Origin: Solanum dulcamara
Taxonomy: Eukaryota; Streptophyta; Magnoliopsida; Solanales; Solanaceae
Assembly (NCBI RefSeq): GCF_947179165.1
Contig: NC_077240.1
Location: forward strand, 59,344,501 to 59,408,500
DNA: 64,000 bases
Reading direction: 5' to 3'
Under the pieces are notes generated by a model. That model ran no database searches and was not told the DNA's origin. It saw only the letters and a program-made list of their open reading frames with translations. Every line of letters starts with the position of its first letter. Within the stretch, counting starts at the first letter, position 1. A program made the translations under genes and the position numbers. Shown one piece after another: positions 25,175 to 37,402 of this stretch.

Positions 25175-25610
25175 GAAGACAGGGAAAGGTAATAAGTCCT
25201 TCTTTCAAAAGGGGTCTTCTAATTATGCACCTTCTTCAAAAAGTGCTTTTACACCTAATGAGAGGTTGTTGAGTCACCAGAACTTCTGAGCTCAGGGTTC
25301 TCAGTCCCAATTAAGTATGGCTCAAGGTTCTAGAGGAAAGACACTGTCTACTAGATGTGGGAAGCTCTATTTGGGAGAGTCTCGTGTGGGTATAAATGCT
25401 TGCTATGGATGTGGAAAGATAGTTCACTTCTAGAATAAGTGTCCTTAAAAAAGACAGGGAGATGGAAGTAGTAAATCTCAGTTTTCTTCTACAGCTCCAC
25501 AGAATAGAGGTAATCAGAGAGGTGCAGCTTCAAGTGCATACGGGGGTATTAATTGTCTTTATGCTATGAGTAGTCTCCAAGACTAAGAGAATGCACCCTA
25601 TGTTGTTACT
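24411..25610 (+). pseudogene. gag: gag pseudogene (Ty3/gypsy)
   Basis: Remnant of the capsid/nucleocapsid gene, lacking its N-terminal part. A retrotransposon gag domain is readable (VWDEFESTFLDHLFPQELRE, then VKEYSLKFI, ISSLGKYVK). A CCHC zinc knuckle is readable at 25401-25443 with spacing C-x2-C-x4-H-x4-C; a stop codon lies inside it at the second position after His. Several other TAG stops replace Gln codons. A 382-bp segment is duplicated in tandem. No protein can be made from it. The zinc knuckle is in the same frame as the protease. Confidence 0.85.
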
Positions 25611-25613
25611 GGT

Positions 25614-26033
25614 ATGCTTCGAGTCCTTTGTTTTGATGTGTATGCATTACTTGATCTGGGTTCTACATTATCTTTTGTGACTCCTTACTTGGATAGTAAA
25701 ATTGAGATCCTTCCTAAGTGTCTTCTTGAGCCTTTTTGTGTGTGTACTCCTATTAGTGAGTCTATTTTAGTTGAGAGGGTCTATAGAGATTTTGTGTCAA
25801 TCTATCACAGGGATACCATGGCTGACTTAGTTGAGTTGGACATGATTGATTTTGATGTGATTCTTGGCATGGGTTGGCTTTATGCCTTTTATGCCTCAGT
25901 TGATTGTAGGACCCGAATTGTCAAGTTTCAATTTCCAAATGAGACTATCTTAGAGTGGAAGGGGAGTTCTATAGTACTTAGGAGTAAATTTATTTCCTAC
26001 CTTAAGGCTAAAAAATTAATCCCTAAGATGTGA
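25614..26033 (+). pseudogene. Retropepsin-type protease domain of the pol pseudogene
   Basis: Aspartic protease that would cut the Gag-Pol polyprotein. The active-site region reads LLDLGSTLSFVTPYL, where Tekay-type proteases have D-x-G-A/S. The C-terminal flap and core are visible (HRDTMADLVELD, DFDVILGMGWL), then VDCRTRIVKFQFPNE. It is uninterrupted for 139 codons and ends in TGA just before the linker to RT. The first codon used here is only the first Met-like position after an upstream stop; in the intact element it is part of a longer Gag-Pol frame. Confidence 0.85.
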
Positions 26034-27440
26034 ATATATCATATAGTCCAATTCAAAAATATTATTGATCATGCTCTATCACTTGAGTCAGTTCCCATTG
26101 TGTGTGAGTTTTTTGAAGTCTTTCTTGAGAATCTACCCGGAATCCCTCCTGATAGAAAGATAGACTTTGGAATTGATGTCCTTCCTGATACATAACCTAT
26201 CTCCATTCCTCCTTATAGGATAGCTCCCGCTGAGTTGAAAGAGTTGAAAGAACAGCTAAAAGACCTCCTAGAAAAGGGATTTATTAGGCTAAGTATCTCA
26301 CTTTGGGGCACTTATGTCCTATTCGTGTGAAAGAAAGACAGGTCCCTTAGAATGTGCATTGATTATCGGTAACTAAACAAGGTCACCATAAAGAAAAAGT
26401 ATCTTCTTCCCAGGATAGATGATTTATTTGACCAACTTTAGGGTGCCACATGCTTCTCTAAGATAGACCTCAGATCAGGCTATCATTAGTTGAAAGTGAG
26501 AGAATGTGACATCCCGAAGAAGGCTTTTCAAACATGCTATGGTTATTTTGAGTTTCTTGTTATGTCCTTTGGATTGACAAATACTCCTACAACTTTTATG
26601 GACCTCATAAATTGGGTATCCAAGCCATACCTGGATGTTTTTGTGATTGTCTTCATCAATGATATTTTGGTCTACTCTAGAAGTAAGAGTGAGCATTCTA
26701 ACCACCTTAGGATTGTCCTTTAAACTCTTAAGGAGAGGGAGTTTTATGCTAATTTTTTGAAGTGTGAGTTTTGTCTTGCGTCTGTAGCATTCCTAGGACA
26801 TATTATATCTAGTGATGGAATTTGAGTTGATACTCAAAAGATTAAGGTAGTTAAGAACTGGCCCAGACCCAACTCTCCAATCGACATAAGGAGTTTCTTA
26901 GGTTTGGGTGGTTACTACAGGAGGTTTGTTGAGGGATTATTATCCATATCCTCACCATTGACTAAGCTAACTCAGAAAAAGGCTAAGTTTCAATGGTCTA
27001 ATCCTTGTGAGAAAAGCTTTCAAGAGTTGAAAGCTAGATTGACTACTGCTCCAATACTTTCCCTACCCGAGGGAATGAATGGTTTTGTAATATATTGTGA
27101 TGCTTCCAGATTTTGGTTGGAATGTGTTTTGATGCAAAAAGTTAAGGTCATTTGTTATGCCTCCAGACAACTTAAGACTCATGAGAGGAACTACCCCACT
27201 CATGACCTTGAGTTGACAGCTATGGTATTTGCTTTTAAGATCTGGCATCACTATCTTTATGGTGTACATGTGGATGTATTCACGGACCATAAGAGCTTGC
27301 AGTATGTATCCAATCATAATGATCTGAACTTGAGGTAGAGGAGATGGCTAGAGTTGCTCAAGGATTATGACATGAACATTCTCTACCACCTAGGTAAAGC
27401 AAACGTAGTTGCCGATGCTCTAAGCAGGTTATACATGGGG
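26034..27440 (+). pseudogene. Reverse transcriptase and RNase H pseudogene
   Basis: RT motifs in order: [77 protein letters not shown]. The catalytic box is [13 protein letters not shown] at 26643-26681, where the family has F-I-D-D; the first Asp is Asn (AAT, 26658-26660), which should abolish polymerase activity. RNase H follows ([31 protein letters not shown]). Stops occur repeatedly, several replacing Gln (for example in GYH*LKV and DQL*GAT). Frame is kept throughout this part. Confidence 0.9.
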
Positions 27441-29035
27441 AGAAAGGCCCATGTGGAAGAGGAAAAGAAGGTGTTGGCAAAGGAAGTGCATAGACTTACG
27501 TGTTTGGGAGTTCAAATTATTGACTCTAGTGAGGGTGGTACAATAGTATGGAATGGAGATGAATTATCTCTAGTTGTAGAGGTGAAAGGAAAGCAAGATC
27601 AGGACCCCATTCTTCTTCAACTGAAAGATAAGGTTCACAAGCAGAAGGTAATGGCTTTTGTCAAAGGGGGATATGGAGTGTTGAGATATAAAAGAAGATT
27701 ATGTGTTCCAAGTGTTGATGGCATTCGAGAGAGAATCATGGCAGAAGCCCATAATTCCAGATATTCCATCCATCCAGGTTCAACAAAGATGTACCATGAC
27801 TTGAGAGAAGTATTCTGGTGGAGTGGGATAAAAAGAGATATAGCAAAGTTTGTGTCTAAATACCCGAACTTTCAACAAGTTAACATTAAGCACCAAAGGC
27901 CTTGTAGATTTGCTCAAAATATAGAGATCCTAGAATGAAAGTGGGAGATGATCAATATGGACTTGATTACCGGTATACTGCGAACCCACAAACAACATGA
28001 ATCTATTTGGGTGATTGTGGATAAGATGACCAAATCGGCTTTTTTTTGCCGGTTAAAACTACGGACACCATAGAGGATTATGCCAAACTGTATCTTAGAG
28101 AGATTGTTAGACTGCATAGAGTTCCTTTGTCTATCATTTCATATAAGGGAGCTCAATTCATTGCTCAGTTTTGGAAGTCATTTTAGAAGGGTTTGGGTTT
28201 AAAAGTGAACCTTAGTAATGATTTTCATCTGCAGACAGACGGCCAGGCAGAGCGTACGATAAAAAATTTAGAGGATATATTGAGAGCCTATTTCATCGAC
28301 TTCAAAGGTAATTGGGATGATTATTTACCTCTTATTGAGTTTGCATACAATAATAGCTTCCATTTGAGTATTCAAATGGCTCCTTATGAAGCTCTATATG
28401 GAAGGAGATGTAGGTCACCAATTGGTTGGTTCTAAGTTGGTGAAGCTGAGTTGATTGGATCATACTTCGTTCACCAAGCTATGGAGAAGGTGAAAACCAT
28501 CCAAGAGAGGTTGAGGACTGCTCAGAGTCGCCAGAAATCCTACAATAATGTTAGGAGAAGAGATTTGGAGTTCAAAGTATATGATTGGGTACACTTGAAA
28601 GTTTCACCCATGAACGGTGTGATGAGATTTGGAAAGAAAGGGAAGCTTAGTCCCCGCTACATTAGTCCTAATCAGATTGTGTAGAGGGTTGGTAACGTAG
28701 CCTATGAATTGGAGTTGCCTCTAGAATTAGCATTTATTCATCCCGTGTGTCATATCTCGATACTTAAGAAGTATTTGGGATATCTTTCACTTGTTGTTCC
28801 GATTGAGAGCATTGGGGAGAGTTTGAGTTATGAAGAGATTCCAATCCAAATTCTTGATCATCAAGTTTGAAAATTAAGAACTAAAGAAATGGCATCTGTC
28901 AAAGTCCTATGGCAAAATCAATTTCTTGAAGATGCAACATGGGAAGCTGAAGAAGATATGAAGGCTAAATATCCTCATCTATTTGTGCCTTTCAAGGATG
29001 ATGTTCAAGGTAATATTCCTTATTTCCACCTTTGA
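27441..29035 (+). pseudogene. Integrase and chromodomain-like pseudogene
   Basis: Integrase would insert the cDNA. The N-terminal zinc site keeps its His pair ([16 protein letters not shown]) but both Cys are lost (YPNFQQ instead of CPNCQQ). The core has the first Asp (NMDLITG), but the second is Tyr (IISYKGAQF where the family has S-D-x-G); the Glu in DGQAERTI remains. A frameshift lies in an eight-T run near 28039-28046. After the GPY/F-like module (LSPRYISPNQIV, NVAYELELPLELA) comes a chromodomain-like tail (VKVLWQNQFLEDATWEAEED) ending at TGA 29033-29035. Several stops; inactive. Confidence 0.9.
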
Positions 29036-29183
29036 GTCGATGTGTATTCTTGAGTTTGAGTCATTGACTATTTCAGTATGTGTTGTTTGAACATTTGAGT
29101 ATCGAATTTTTTGAAAAATTCATGTCTTGATGATATTCGTTATTCATATCCCCTAGTTTCATCTTCATTTAAGGATGAATGAT

Positions 29184-29199
29184 CCCAAGGAGGAGATAT
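29184..29199 (+). other. Polypurine tract of the 22-31 kb chromovirus
   Basis: CCCAAGGAGGAGATAT directly precedes the 3' LTR start TGTAACACCCCC. Confidence 0.85.
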
Positions 29200-31358
29200 T
29201 GTAACACCCCCTAAAACGTTTTATGTAGTGTTTCAATTCTCGATGAAAATGATACTACTTCTGTATTTTGGACATAACTTTTCATAGATTAGTCCAAATT
29301 AGGTGATTCAAATTTATGAATAATTCCATCGGCATTACCTATAATTTTCATGAAGACCATATCTTACTATTCGAAGGATACGTAGGTCAAATATATTAAT
29401 TTTTGCAACATATGGTGCTATGATGAAATGGAGTATTTGTAGAAGAAAAATTATATCTCACGGTAGGATGCTCAAAATTGGTTTATTCTTAAACAAAATG
29501 AAAATACTTCTAGATCTACAATTCATATGCAGACACCAAATTCTAATTAGGAAGTTATCTTATTCAAATGCAGCTCCGGAAATGGGTATTCCGTTAAAAG
29601 AAATTTTATCTCACCAACCATGGAAAGATCTAGATCCATTTGACGTCACTCATGACATCAATAGTCTTCCATTTGACATCATCCATGAGATTACAATCCT
29701 CCATTGAATTTTTAAGATCATCCATTATAATTATTTTTATTTATTGTTAGGCCCCTCCTCCACACCTTTAAATACCCACCTTATTTCCTCATTTTATTTA
29801 TCAAGGTTTTTAAAGCAACTCTTCTCTCTATACACTTCTTTATTTATTCTCAAATATAGTTTTAGTTTTTACTAGTGTAGAAATTCTATCTGGTGATTCT
29901 TATACTCCGGGTAGTACACAAATCGCTCTAGCGAGGAGAAAAGGCTAGGTGTTGTAGAGTGGTCATTGAGTTCTTCAATTAGGAGTAAAGCTTTGAATTC
30001 TAGGTATGTAAGGCTATTCATAGCATTGGATTGAGTTCGTCCATGCGTCCAAAATTTAAATTCATCGTAATTGAGTTATAGCTGAGTTTTACCGAAATCT
30101 TAAATTCTAAATGAATTAATTCTTCTTATATTGAGTTAGATATATTTATGTATTAAGATTATTATTATTTTTATCTCTCCTATTATTGGAATTATTGTTC
30201 ATGACTACCTTTCCATGAACCCTAATTGATTTGATGTTCATGAATAGTTTTATACCTGTTTTGAGTAAAAATGTTGTCTTTTAATATTTATTGACAAAAA
30301 TAGTCATTTGAATTAATACTATATATGTATTTTATTGAGTTTTGAAAGACCAAAAGAATTGAGTTTAAATGAATTTGAGTAAATGATGTTTTGAGAAAGA
30401 TGTTTTGATGAGATGTAAATAATATTTTGAAGTGTAATGATTGATGAAGAGGTAATACGATGAGTTTGATATTTTTCCAATAAGACTAGATGATGATGTT
30501 AATATGAGCACATATTTTGGGAGTAGTATTGAGCACCGAGTTTGGTAAAAGTTTAATTGACTCAAACCCTAGAACTACATAGCCATGGAAGGATGGAGAC
30601 TATGCCTCTTAAGTCCCAAAAAGAGGACTTTGATGATTGGATCCAAGATGGTGATGTCCTTTACCTTGTCAAGGTATTGAATAGATGTGTGGCAACGACA
30701 TCACTTCGTTGTATCATCACTAGCTCATAAGTGATAGTTGTCGATTAGAGAAACTCCCAACTGAGTAAGTATTGCTTGTTATTATTATTTTTAAACTTGC
30801 GTTACATATTGATGTTGAGATGATGTTGAGTTTTGAGCCGAGTCTTCTTAAGAGGAGTTTCTTGATATCTGTCCTTACTTTCCTGCCATTTTACATACTC
30901 GTATATTTCATGTACTGACGTCATTCGACCTGCATCATTTTATGATGCAGATACAAGTGTTAGAGATCCTCAACAGGCGCATCATTGAAGATCATTACTT
31001 TCCAGCTATTTGGTGAGCCCTTGTTATATTCGGAGGAACTCTTTATCCTTTTATTATTGTTGAGTATTATGTTTCTTTTGAGGCCATGGACATGTCATTG
31101 GCACCGTCTAATAGTGTTAGAGGCTTCGTAGATAGAGTTTGATGATGTAATTGGAGTAGTTCTCCTTTAAAACTACTTCGTCTAAGGATTATTTCTTTCA
31201 TTTGATATTGATGATGGAGAAACCACATAAGTATTCTTATTTTCACTTAAATCTTCCGCTGATGAACAAATGAGTGATGAGACCAAGTCATTCTCTCGGA
31301 GGCCAGAGATGGTTTCTGATTGCCGGCCACGCCTAAGGTACCCTCTCGGGGCGTGAAA
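29200..31358 (+). repeat. 3' LTR of the 22-31 kb chromovirus
   Basis: 2159 bp, TGTAACACCCCCTAAAACG to CTCTCGGGGCGTGAAA. It is collinear with the 5' LTR from the second head onward, and carries about 200 bp at its end that the 5' LTR has lost. The palindrome is at 30930-30950. It contains no genes. Confidence 0.9.
30930..30950. promoter_or_regulatory. Conserved LTR palindrome, 3' LTR copy
   Basis: CTGCATCATTTTATGATGCAG beside TGTACTGACGTCATTCG; the flanking TGACGTCA is a consensus bZIP/CRE-like site. Confidence 0.6.
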
Positions 31359-32685
31359 AAGTCCTTTTATTCAAAATCATCCACTGTTGATGACACTAAT
31401 TCGCTAACAACAAGACTTTTTTCATTGCTATTGCTAGTGCTTCTTGCAATGTATATATTATAATGTATTGTAATAGATTTGGGCTTGGGAAATTGGAAAT
31501 TAAGTCTGTTATAGAGTGAAATTGGGCTCAATCAAATTTGATGAATATGGGTTTAGGAATCTTGGCTAGTGAGTTGCGAATATTTTATTCATCAATTTCT
31601 GAATTTTTTCTCTTATACAAGATCTATGCATACATAATTCAAATGTTATGGATCTTATTGAATTATTTGTGCACTTGATAAGTTATTGAAAATTCAGAAG
31701 CATATCTCTTGGAGTTTGATGAAATAACATATGAAGAACAAATTATTTGGATTAAATGATGTCTCAGCAAGTCTTTTTATCCAAAATCATCCACTGTTGA
31801 TGACACTAATTTGCTAGTCATAAAACATTGTCTGTTGCTATTGCTCATGCTTCTTGCAATGTATATATTGTAATGTATTGTAATTGGTTTGGTCTTCGGA
31901 AATTTTGAAATTGAGTCTTTTATAATATGAAATTGGTCTCAATCAAATTGGATGAATATGAGTTTAGGAGTCTTGGCTAGTGAGTTGCAAACATTTTATT
32001 CATCAATTCCGAATATTTTCTCTTATACAAGATCTCTGCATACATAATTCAAATATTATGGATGTTATTGAATTAGTAGTGTACTTGATAAGTTATTGAA
32101 AATTTAGAAGCACGCCTCTTGGAGTTTGATGAAATAACATTTGAAGAACAAATTATTTGGATTAAGTGATGTCTCAGCAAGTCCTTTTATTCAAAATCAT
32201 CCACTGTTGATGACAATAATTCACTAGCCACAAGAAATTTTATGTTGCTATTGCTAATGCTTCTTGCAATGTATATATTGTAATGTATTGTAATTGGTTT
32301 GGACTTGGGGAATTAGAAATTGGGTTTGTTATAGAGTGAAATTGGACTCAATCAAATTGGATGAATATGAGTTTAGGTATCTTGTCTAGTGAGTTGCAAA
32401 CATTTTATTGATGAATTCCGAATATTTTCTCTAATACAAGATCTCTGCATACATAATTCAAATGTTATGGATCTTATTGAATTAGTTGTGCACTTGATAA
32501 GTTATTGAAAATTCAGAAGCACATCTCTTGGAGTTTGATGAAATAACATATGAAGACCAAATTATTTGGATTAAATGATGTCTCAGCAAGTCCTCTTATT
32601 CAAAATCATCCATTGTTGATGACACTAATTCGCTTGCCACAAGACATTTTCTGTTGCTAGTGCTAGTGCTTCTTGCAATGTATAT
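31359..32685 (+). repeat. 409-bp satellite block 3 (+ orientation)
   Basis: About three monomers resuming in phase after the AAGTC target duplication. Monomers here are mainly of the GCTTCTTGCAATGTATATA type. Confidence 0.93.
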
Positions 32686-33510
32686 GGCTTTAAATATTTA
32701 GTTAACATTGTTCGACACTTCAACTTCCTCGTATATTTTAACTTTTATGTCATTTAGCCTACGTACTAAAGTTGTAATTCCACAAAAAGCACCTCTAATT
32801 TCATTAGTGCTAAAATTTGTACTAAAGTTGTAATATAGAATACCTATAATATGCCTTACAAATCCTTCCAAAGCTAAGAAAAAAGAAATAAGGATATCAT
32901 TTTACCTATCTTTCAACTACATCAGAAAATGGAAAGTAAATCGTGAATAAGTCACTAGAGGATAGTAAATCAGCCAATTGTCTATTTGTTATCTTCTCCT
33001 CTTTTTTCTCCAATAAATCAGACTCATCGATTTAATTGGACCAACAATGCAAGCTCTCTAACTCATAGAATATAAAGTTGTTTCAAGCATGAAACTCATA
33101 TTGTTGTGAACTATCCTCTGTTTTGAATATCATTTGTTCTAATGTAAATCCTACGATATTAAAATGGTTTTTTTAATGTGACAAAGAGATTGATGAAGAA
33201 AAGAATCAGTGAAACGTGAAACACTGTACCTTGCATTGTCGTACTAAATTGCTTGAGAATGAAAAGGTTGTATATCTTGCCGTCTAGAGGTAATTCATAT
33301 CAAGAGCCTAAAATCTGTTTAGTACGTGCTTGGAAAGCAAAGTGCAGAGAACGTGACAGCAAAAAACTTACCTTATTGTGGCATGATGATTGTTCAACCT
33401 CCCAAAGTGCAGTATCAAATTCTCATGTTGCACTCACCGCAGTAAAGTTTTTTGGCCTAAAAATTTTAGTTGTGAAGCCATCATCTAAAAGCCTATGTAA
33501 TAAAAAACAA
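32686..33510. other. Unrecognised 825-bp insert in the satellite
   Basis: Satellite stops after GCAATGTATAT and resumes at AGTGAAATTGGG, so about 60 bp of one monomer are missing. The insert is single-copy within the window, less AT-rich than the satellite, with no LTR-like or inverted ends, tail or target duplication that I can see. A 95-codon frame at 33253-33540 starts with a proper ATG and reads PSRGNSYQEPKICLVRAWK early on, but its last part is satellite. It may be a captured fragment of a gene or of another repeat; I do not recognise it. Confidence 0.5.
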
Positions 33511-34813
33511 AGTGAAATTGGGCTCAATCAAATTGGATGAATATGGGTTTAGGAATCTTGGCTAGTGAGTTGCACATATTTTATTCATCAATTTCGAATA
33601 TTTTCTCTTATACAAGATCTCCGCATACATAATTCAAATGTTATGGATCTTATTGAATTAGTTGTGTACTTGATAAGTTATTGAAAATCTTGAAGCACAT
33701 CTCTTAGAGTTTGATGAAATAACATATGAAGAACAAATTATTTGGATTAAATGATGTATCAGCAAGTTCTTTTATTCAAAATCATCCACTGTTGATGACA
33801 ATCATTCGCTAGCAACAAGACATTTTCTGTTGCTGGTGCTGGTGCTTCTTGCAATGTATATATTATAATGTATTGTAATTGGTTTGGACTTGGGGATTTG
33901 GAAATTTGGTCTGTTATGGAGTGAAATTGGACTCAATCAAATTTGATGAATATTGGTTTAGGAATCTTGGCTAGTGAGTTACAAATATTTAATTCATCAA
34001 TATTGAATGTTTTCTCTTATACAAGATCTCTGCATACATAATTAAAATGTTATGGATCTTATTGAATTAGTTGTGTACTTGATAAGTTATTAAACATTTA
34101 GAAGCACATCTTTTGCAGTTTGATGAAATAAAATATGAAGAACAAATTATTTGGATTAAATAAAGTCTCAGCAAGTCCTTTTATTCAAAATCATCCACTG
34201 TTGATGACAATAATTCACTAGCCACAAGACATTTACTGTTGCTATTGCAAGTGCTTGTTGCAATGTATATATTGTAATGTACTGTAATTGGTTTTGGCTT
34301 GGATAATTTGAAATTGAGTCTGTTATAGAGTGAAACAGGGCTCAATCAAATTGGATGAATATGGGTTTAGAAATCTTGGCTAGTGAGTTGCACATATTTT
34401 ATTCATCGATTTCGAATATTTTCTCTTATACAAGATTTCCTGTATACATAATTTAAATGTTATGGATCTTATTGAATTAGTTGTATACTTGATAAGTTAT
34501 TGAACATTCAGAAGCATATCTCTTGGAGTTTGATGAAATAACATTTGAAGAACAAATTATTTGGATTAAGTGATGTCTCAGCAAGTCCTTTTATTCAAAA
34601 TCATCCACTGTTGATGACAATAATTCACTAGCCACAAGAAATTTTATGTTGCTATTGCTAATGCTTCTTGCAATGTATATATTGTAATGTATTGTAATTG
34701 GTTTGGACTTGGGAAATTAGAAATTGGGTTTGTTATAGAGTGAAATTGGACTCAATCAAATTGGATGAATATGAGTTTAGGTATCTTGGCTAGTGAGATG
34801 CAAATATTTTATT
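33511..34813 (+). repeat. 409-bp satellite block 4 (+ orientation)
   Basis: About three monomers. The monomer at about 34650-34813 is nearly identical to that at about 32240-32405, including AAATTTTATGTTGCTATTGC and GAGTTTAGGTATCTTG, which indicates a multi-monomer higher-order unit. Confidence 0.93.
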
Positions 34814-35109
34814 TGTAACACCTGTTGACACCAAATTTTGACCAACCCATAACTACTTTTCAGATTGCTATCTTAATAAATAAGCATTTTTCAAAATTAT
34901 TTCTTTATTAAATAAATAAATTTATATTTATTTTTACCCAATAAACCATATATTTGACATTCGTAATTTATAATTTTTTTGCTATTTATTAATATTATAA
35001 CTATTATCTTTATTATTATTTTTTAAATAACGAGCTTCATACGTTCGAATACTTTTACATGTATATTTAGTATATGCTATATATGTGTATTTTTCTTTAT
35101 ATAAAAAAT
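34814..35109 (+). mobile_element. LTR-like element, left part (split by the nested chromovirus)
   Basis: It starts TGTAACACCTGTTGACACC where the satellite ends; TGTTGACACC is a common LTR start in dicot Ty3/gypsy families. It is AT-rich and non-coding, and is interrupted after AAAAT by the element at 35110-44228. It continues at 44229. Confidence 0.6.
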
Positions 35110-35537
35110 TATCACGCCCCGGGAGGGTATCCTAGGCATGGCCGGCACTCGAAGGCCATTTCTGGCCTCCAAGCGAACCACCTGGTCCAGTCACACTTTC
35201 ATTCATTTACATTCTATCGGCGGAAGACTCAATCATAGGAATACTATCCATAATATAGGGCCAAAGGCCAAACAACTATCAAATCAATAACTAGATAGAA
35301 TAAAACTAGACAAAATGAACAATCCAACATTCCACACTCTAGTCTATAAAGCCTCTATCAACAATCTAGGAGGTGCCAATGACAAGCCCATAGCTACCAA
35401 TAATCAAAATAAAAGAGACAAAACAATACTATAAAGAAAATCTTAGCATCCTCCGGACACTAGGAGGACTCACCAACCAGCAGAAAGTGAGGAGATCTTC
35501 AATGGTGCATCGGTTGATGATCTCTAGTACCTGTCTC

Positions 35538-35556
35538 TACATCATGAAATGATGCA
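35538..35556. promoter_or_regulatory. Conserved LTR palindrome, nested chromovirus
   Basis: TACATCAT-GAA-ATGATGCA; one stem base has changed from the consensus TGCATCAT. Confidence 0.55.
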
Positions 35557-36744
35557 GGACAAATGGCATCAGTACATGGAATGTACGAGTATGTAAAATA
35601 GACGAATGAGACAAATGTCAAGGAAGCATAAAATCAACTCGGAATCTCAACTCAAGAGAAATAAAAACTCAATCAAATGTCCTAAGTCTAAACAGAATAT
35701 GGTTTAGACGGGACCAATCAGATACCATTCAACTCAATCTGACTCAGAGTACTATCAAGACCTATATGGGAGTTTCTCTTATCCGACAACCATCACTTAT
35801 GAGCCAATGACAGTACAACAAACGAACGTTGTTACCGCGTCCGTTCATACTTTTCCAGGGTATGAATGAATCAACCAATCATGGATCCAATCCAACCAAG
35901 TCCTATAATGTCAGGACAATAATTTTGGGGAAGCATCCGACTTTAACTGTTCAATCCCCTCTTATGTTTGGCGACGTAGTTATTGGATTCGAGTTATTAC
36001 TTACTCTTACCCAATTCGGTGCTCAATACTCCTCCCAAGACTCAATGCTCATAAAACTCTATCCATTCAACTCAATCAAATCATATCGACAAGTCTCATT
36101 TACAACCTTGTCAACTCATCAACTCTATCACAATCAAACCTCTCCCAATCATACTATCCGATCAATCTCAATCATATTAAATATGTATTTATAACAACAT
36201 GTAAACCTATCTAATCGTTCCTCTATTCATTTAACAAATCTTTTGGGACTCAACACAACTCTAAGGTTTTAAATCAATAATTCAAGATAAACAACATATT
36301 TAAGAAAATTAACATTTTACATAGTCAACATAGTTAAGAAATTTTACAATATATGATTGAAATCTCATCTCAATCAACTAATAACAACATGAAGCACATC
36401 ACTTTCTCGACTCCACAATATCCACATAATAGAAATTCGGGTAATAGATGAAAAGGACCTATTTGGACCTACTTCTATCATAAGCTTCATTCTTATGGAA
36501 AATAAATCAAAAGGAGATATAGGGCACATGGGTGGAATCAACCCATGCTTTGAGTAGCCTTACATACCTTAGTGAAGCCTTGAATAAAACCTTGATGTTG
36601 GGTCTTCAATGAAAAGCTTGAATCTTTGAAGCTCTTAAAGCAATCCCTGTTGGAAAAGGATTTAAAGGAGAAGAGAGAGAATTTTCTAGGGCTTTTAGAG
36701 AGAGAGTGGGACTGAAAAATGGTCCAAAAATGTTCAAGGCTTGT

Positions 36745-36756
36745 GTATATATAATT
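36745..36756 (-). promoter_or_regulatory. TATA box in the 3' LTR of the nested chromovirus
   Basis: Minus-strand AATTATATATAC, followed downstream by CCCACTCTCTCTCTAAAAGC; same arrangement as in the compound element. The other LTR has it at about 43587-43597. Confidence 0.5.
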
Positions 36757-36811
36757 TGGGAAATACCCAAATTGCCCTTTCTTCGAAAATCTAAAAAATG
36801 GCTAAAACACT

Positions 36812-36966
36812 CTTGGCGCGATAGTGGCGCATCGCGCCACTGTGGCGCCAAGTCGAATTTAGGCTTAAAACCTGCACATCTTTTAGTGGAACATCGCGCC
36901 AGGGATAAAACTACTGAGGCTTGTTCCTAGCGCGATAGTGGCGCGTCGCGCCACTGCGGCGCCAAG
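36812..36966. repeat. GC-rich hairpins in the U3 of the nested chromovirus
   Basis: Two copies, 36812-36852 and 36927-36966. In the first, CTTGGCGC pairs with GCGCCAAG and AGTGGCGC with GCGCCACT, leaving small internal loops and a 3-nt apical loop. The second LTR holds decayed copies at 43653-43808. Confidence 0.8.
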
Positions 36967-37385
36967 TCCAGGTTTCCAGTAGTTGTCACCCAGGCTTGAA
37001 ATTCCTGCAGTACTAGTCCGTCTTAGGATAGTTATAACTTTTGACTCCGAACTCCAAAAATTACAATCTTGGCGGCGTTGGAAAGAATACTCGAAGACCT
37101 TTTATTTAATAGGTCATGAGCCACCCATATCATCATATTTCCAAAAGGTATGGTCATTAAAAGTCGACCCCTTATACGAACTCATCCTTAAACTTAGCCA
37201 AGACGAATTCTTTGGACTTAGCTTGGTTCTAGGGATCCTTTATGACCCCACATCACCTCTAACACTCTTCAATTCCTTGGGAACTCATACTAACTCATGC
37301 ATACACTTCACTACAGTCAGGTTCAATCCTACATGTATACGAAGAAGGGTTTGAATCCTAGTGAAGAATTTTGGGGGGTGTTATA

Positions 37386-37402
37386 TTATCTCCCCCTTGG
37401 GA
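37386..37402 (-). other. Polypurine tract of the nested chromovirus
   Basis: Minus-strand TCCCAAGGGGGAGATAA, identical to the tract of the compound element at 7483-7499. Confidence 0.88.

Larger units (their letters stand above)
22045..31358 (+). mobile_element. Tekay/Del-like Ty3/gypsy chromovirus, decayed (9.3 kb)
   Basis: It starts TGTAGCACCCCC (ancestral TGTAACACCCCC) and ends GGGGCGTGAAA (ancestral GTGACA), flanked by the 5-bp duplication AAGTC (22040-22044 and 31359-31363). Order: truncated 5' LTR, gag, protease, RT, RNase H, integrase, chromodomain-like C-terminus, polypurine tract, 3' LTR. The 5' LTR runs straight into the middle of gag, so its end, the PBS, the leader and the gag N-terminus are missing. 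Many in-frame stops, a frameshift and lost catalytic residues show it is dead. Confidence 0.92.
35110..37385 (-). repeat. 3' LTR of the nested chromovirus
   Basis: 2276 bp. Both terminal dinucleotides are mutated: the low end reads TATCACG instead of TGTCACG and the high end GTTATA instead of GTTACA. It shares the palindrome (35538-35556, one mismatch), the GGATCCAATCCAACCAAGTC block, GC-rich hairpins and TATA with the compound element at 4-17 kb. Frames at 35829-36194, 36706-36930 and 36983-37354 recur in the other LTR and are not genes. Confidence 0.9.
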
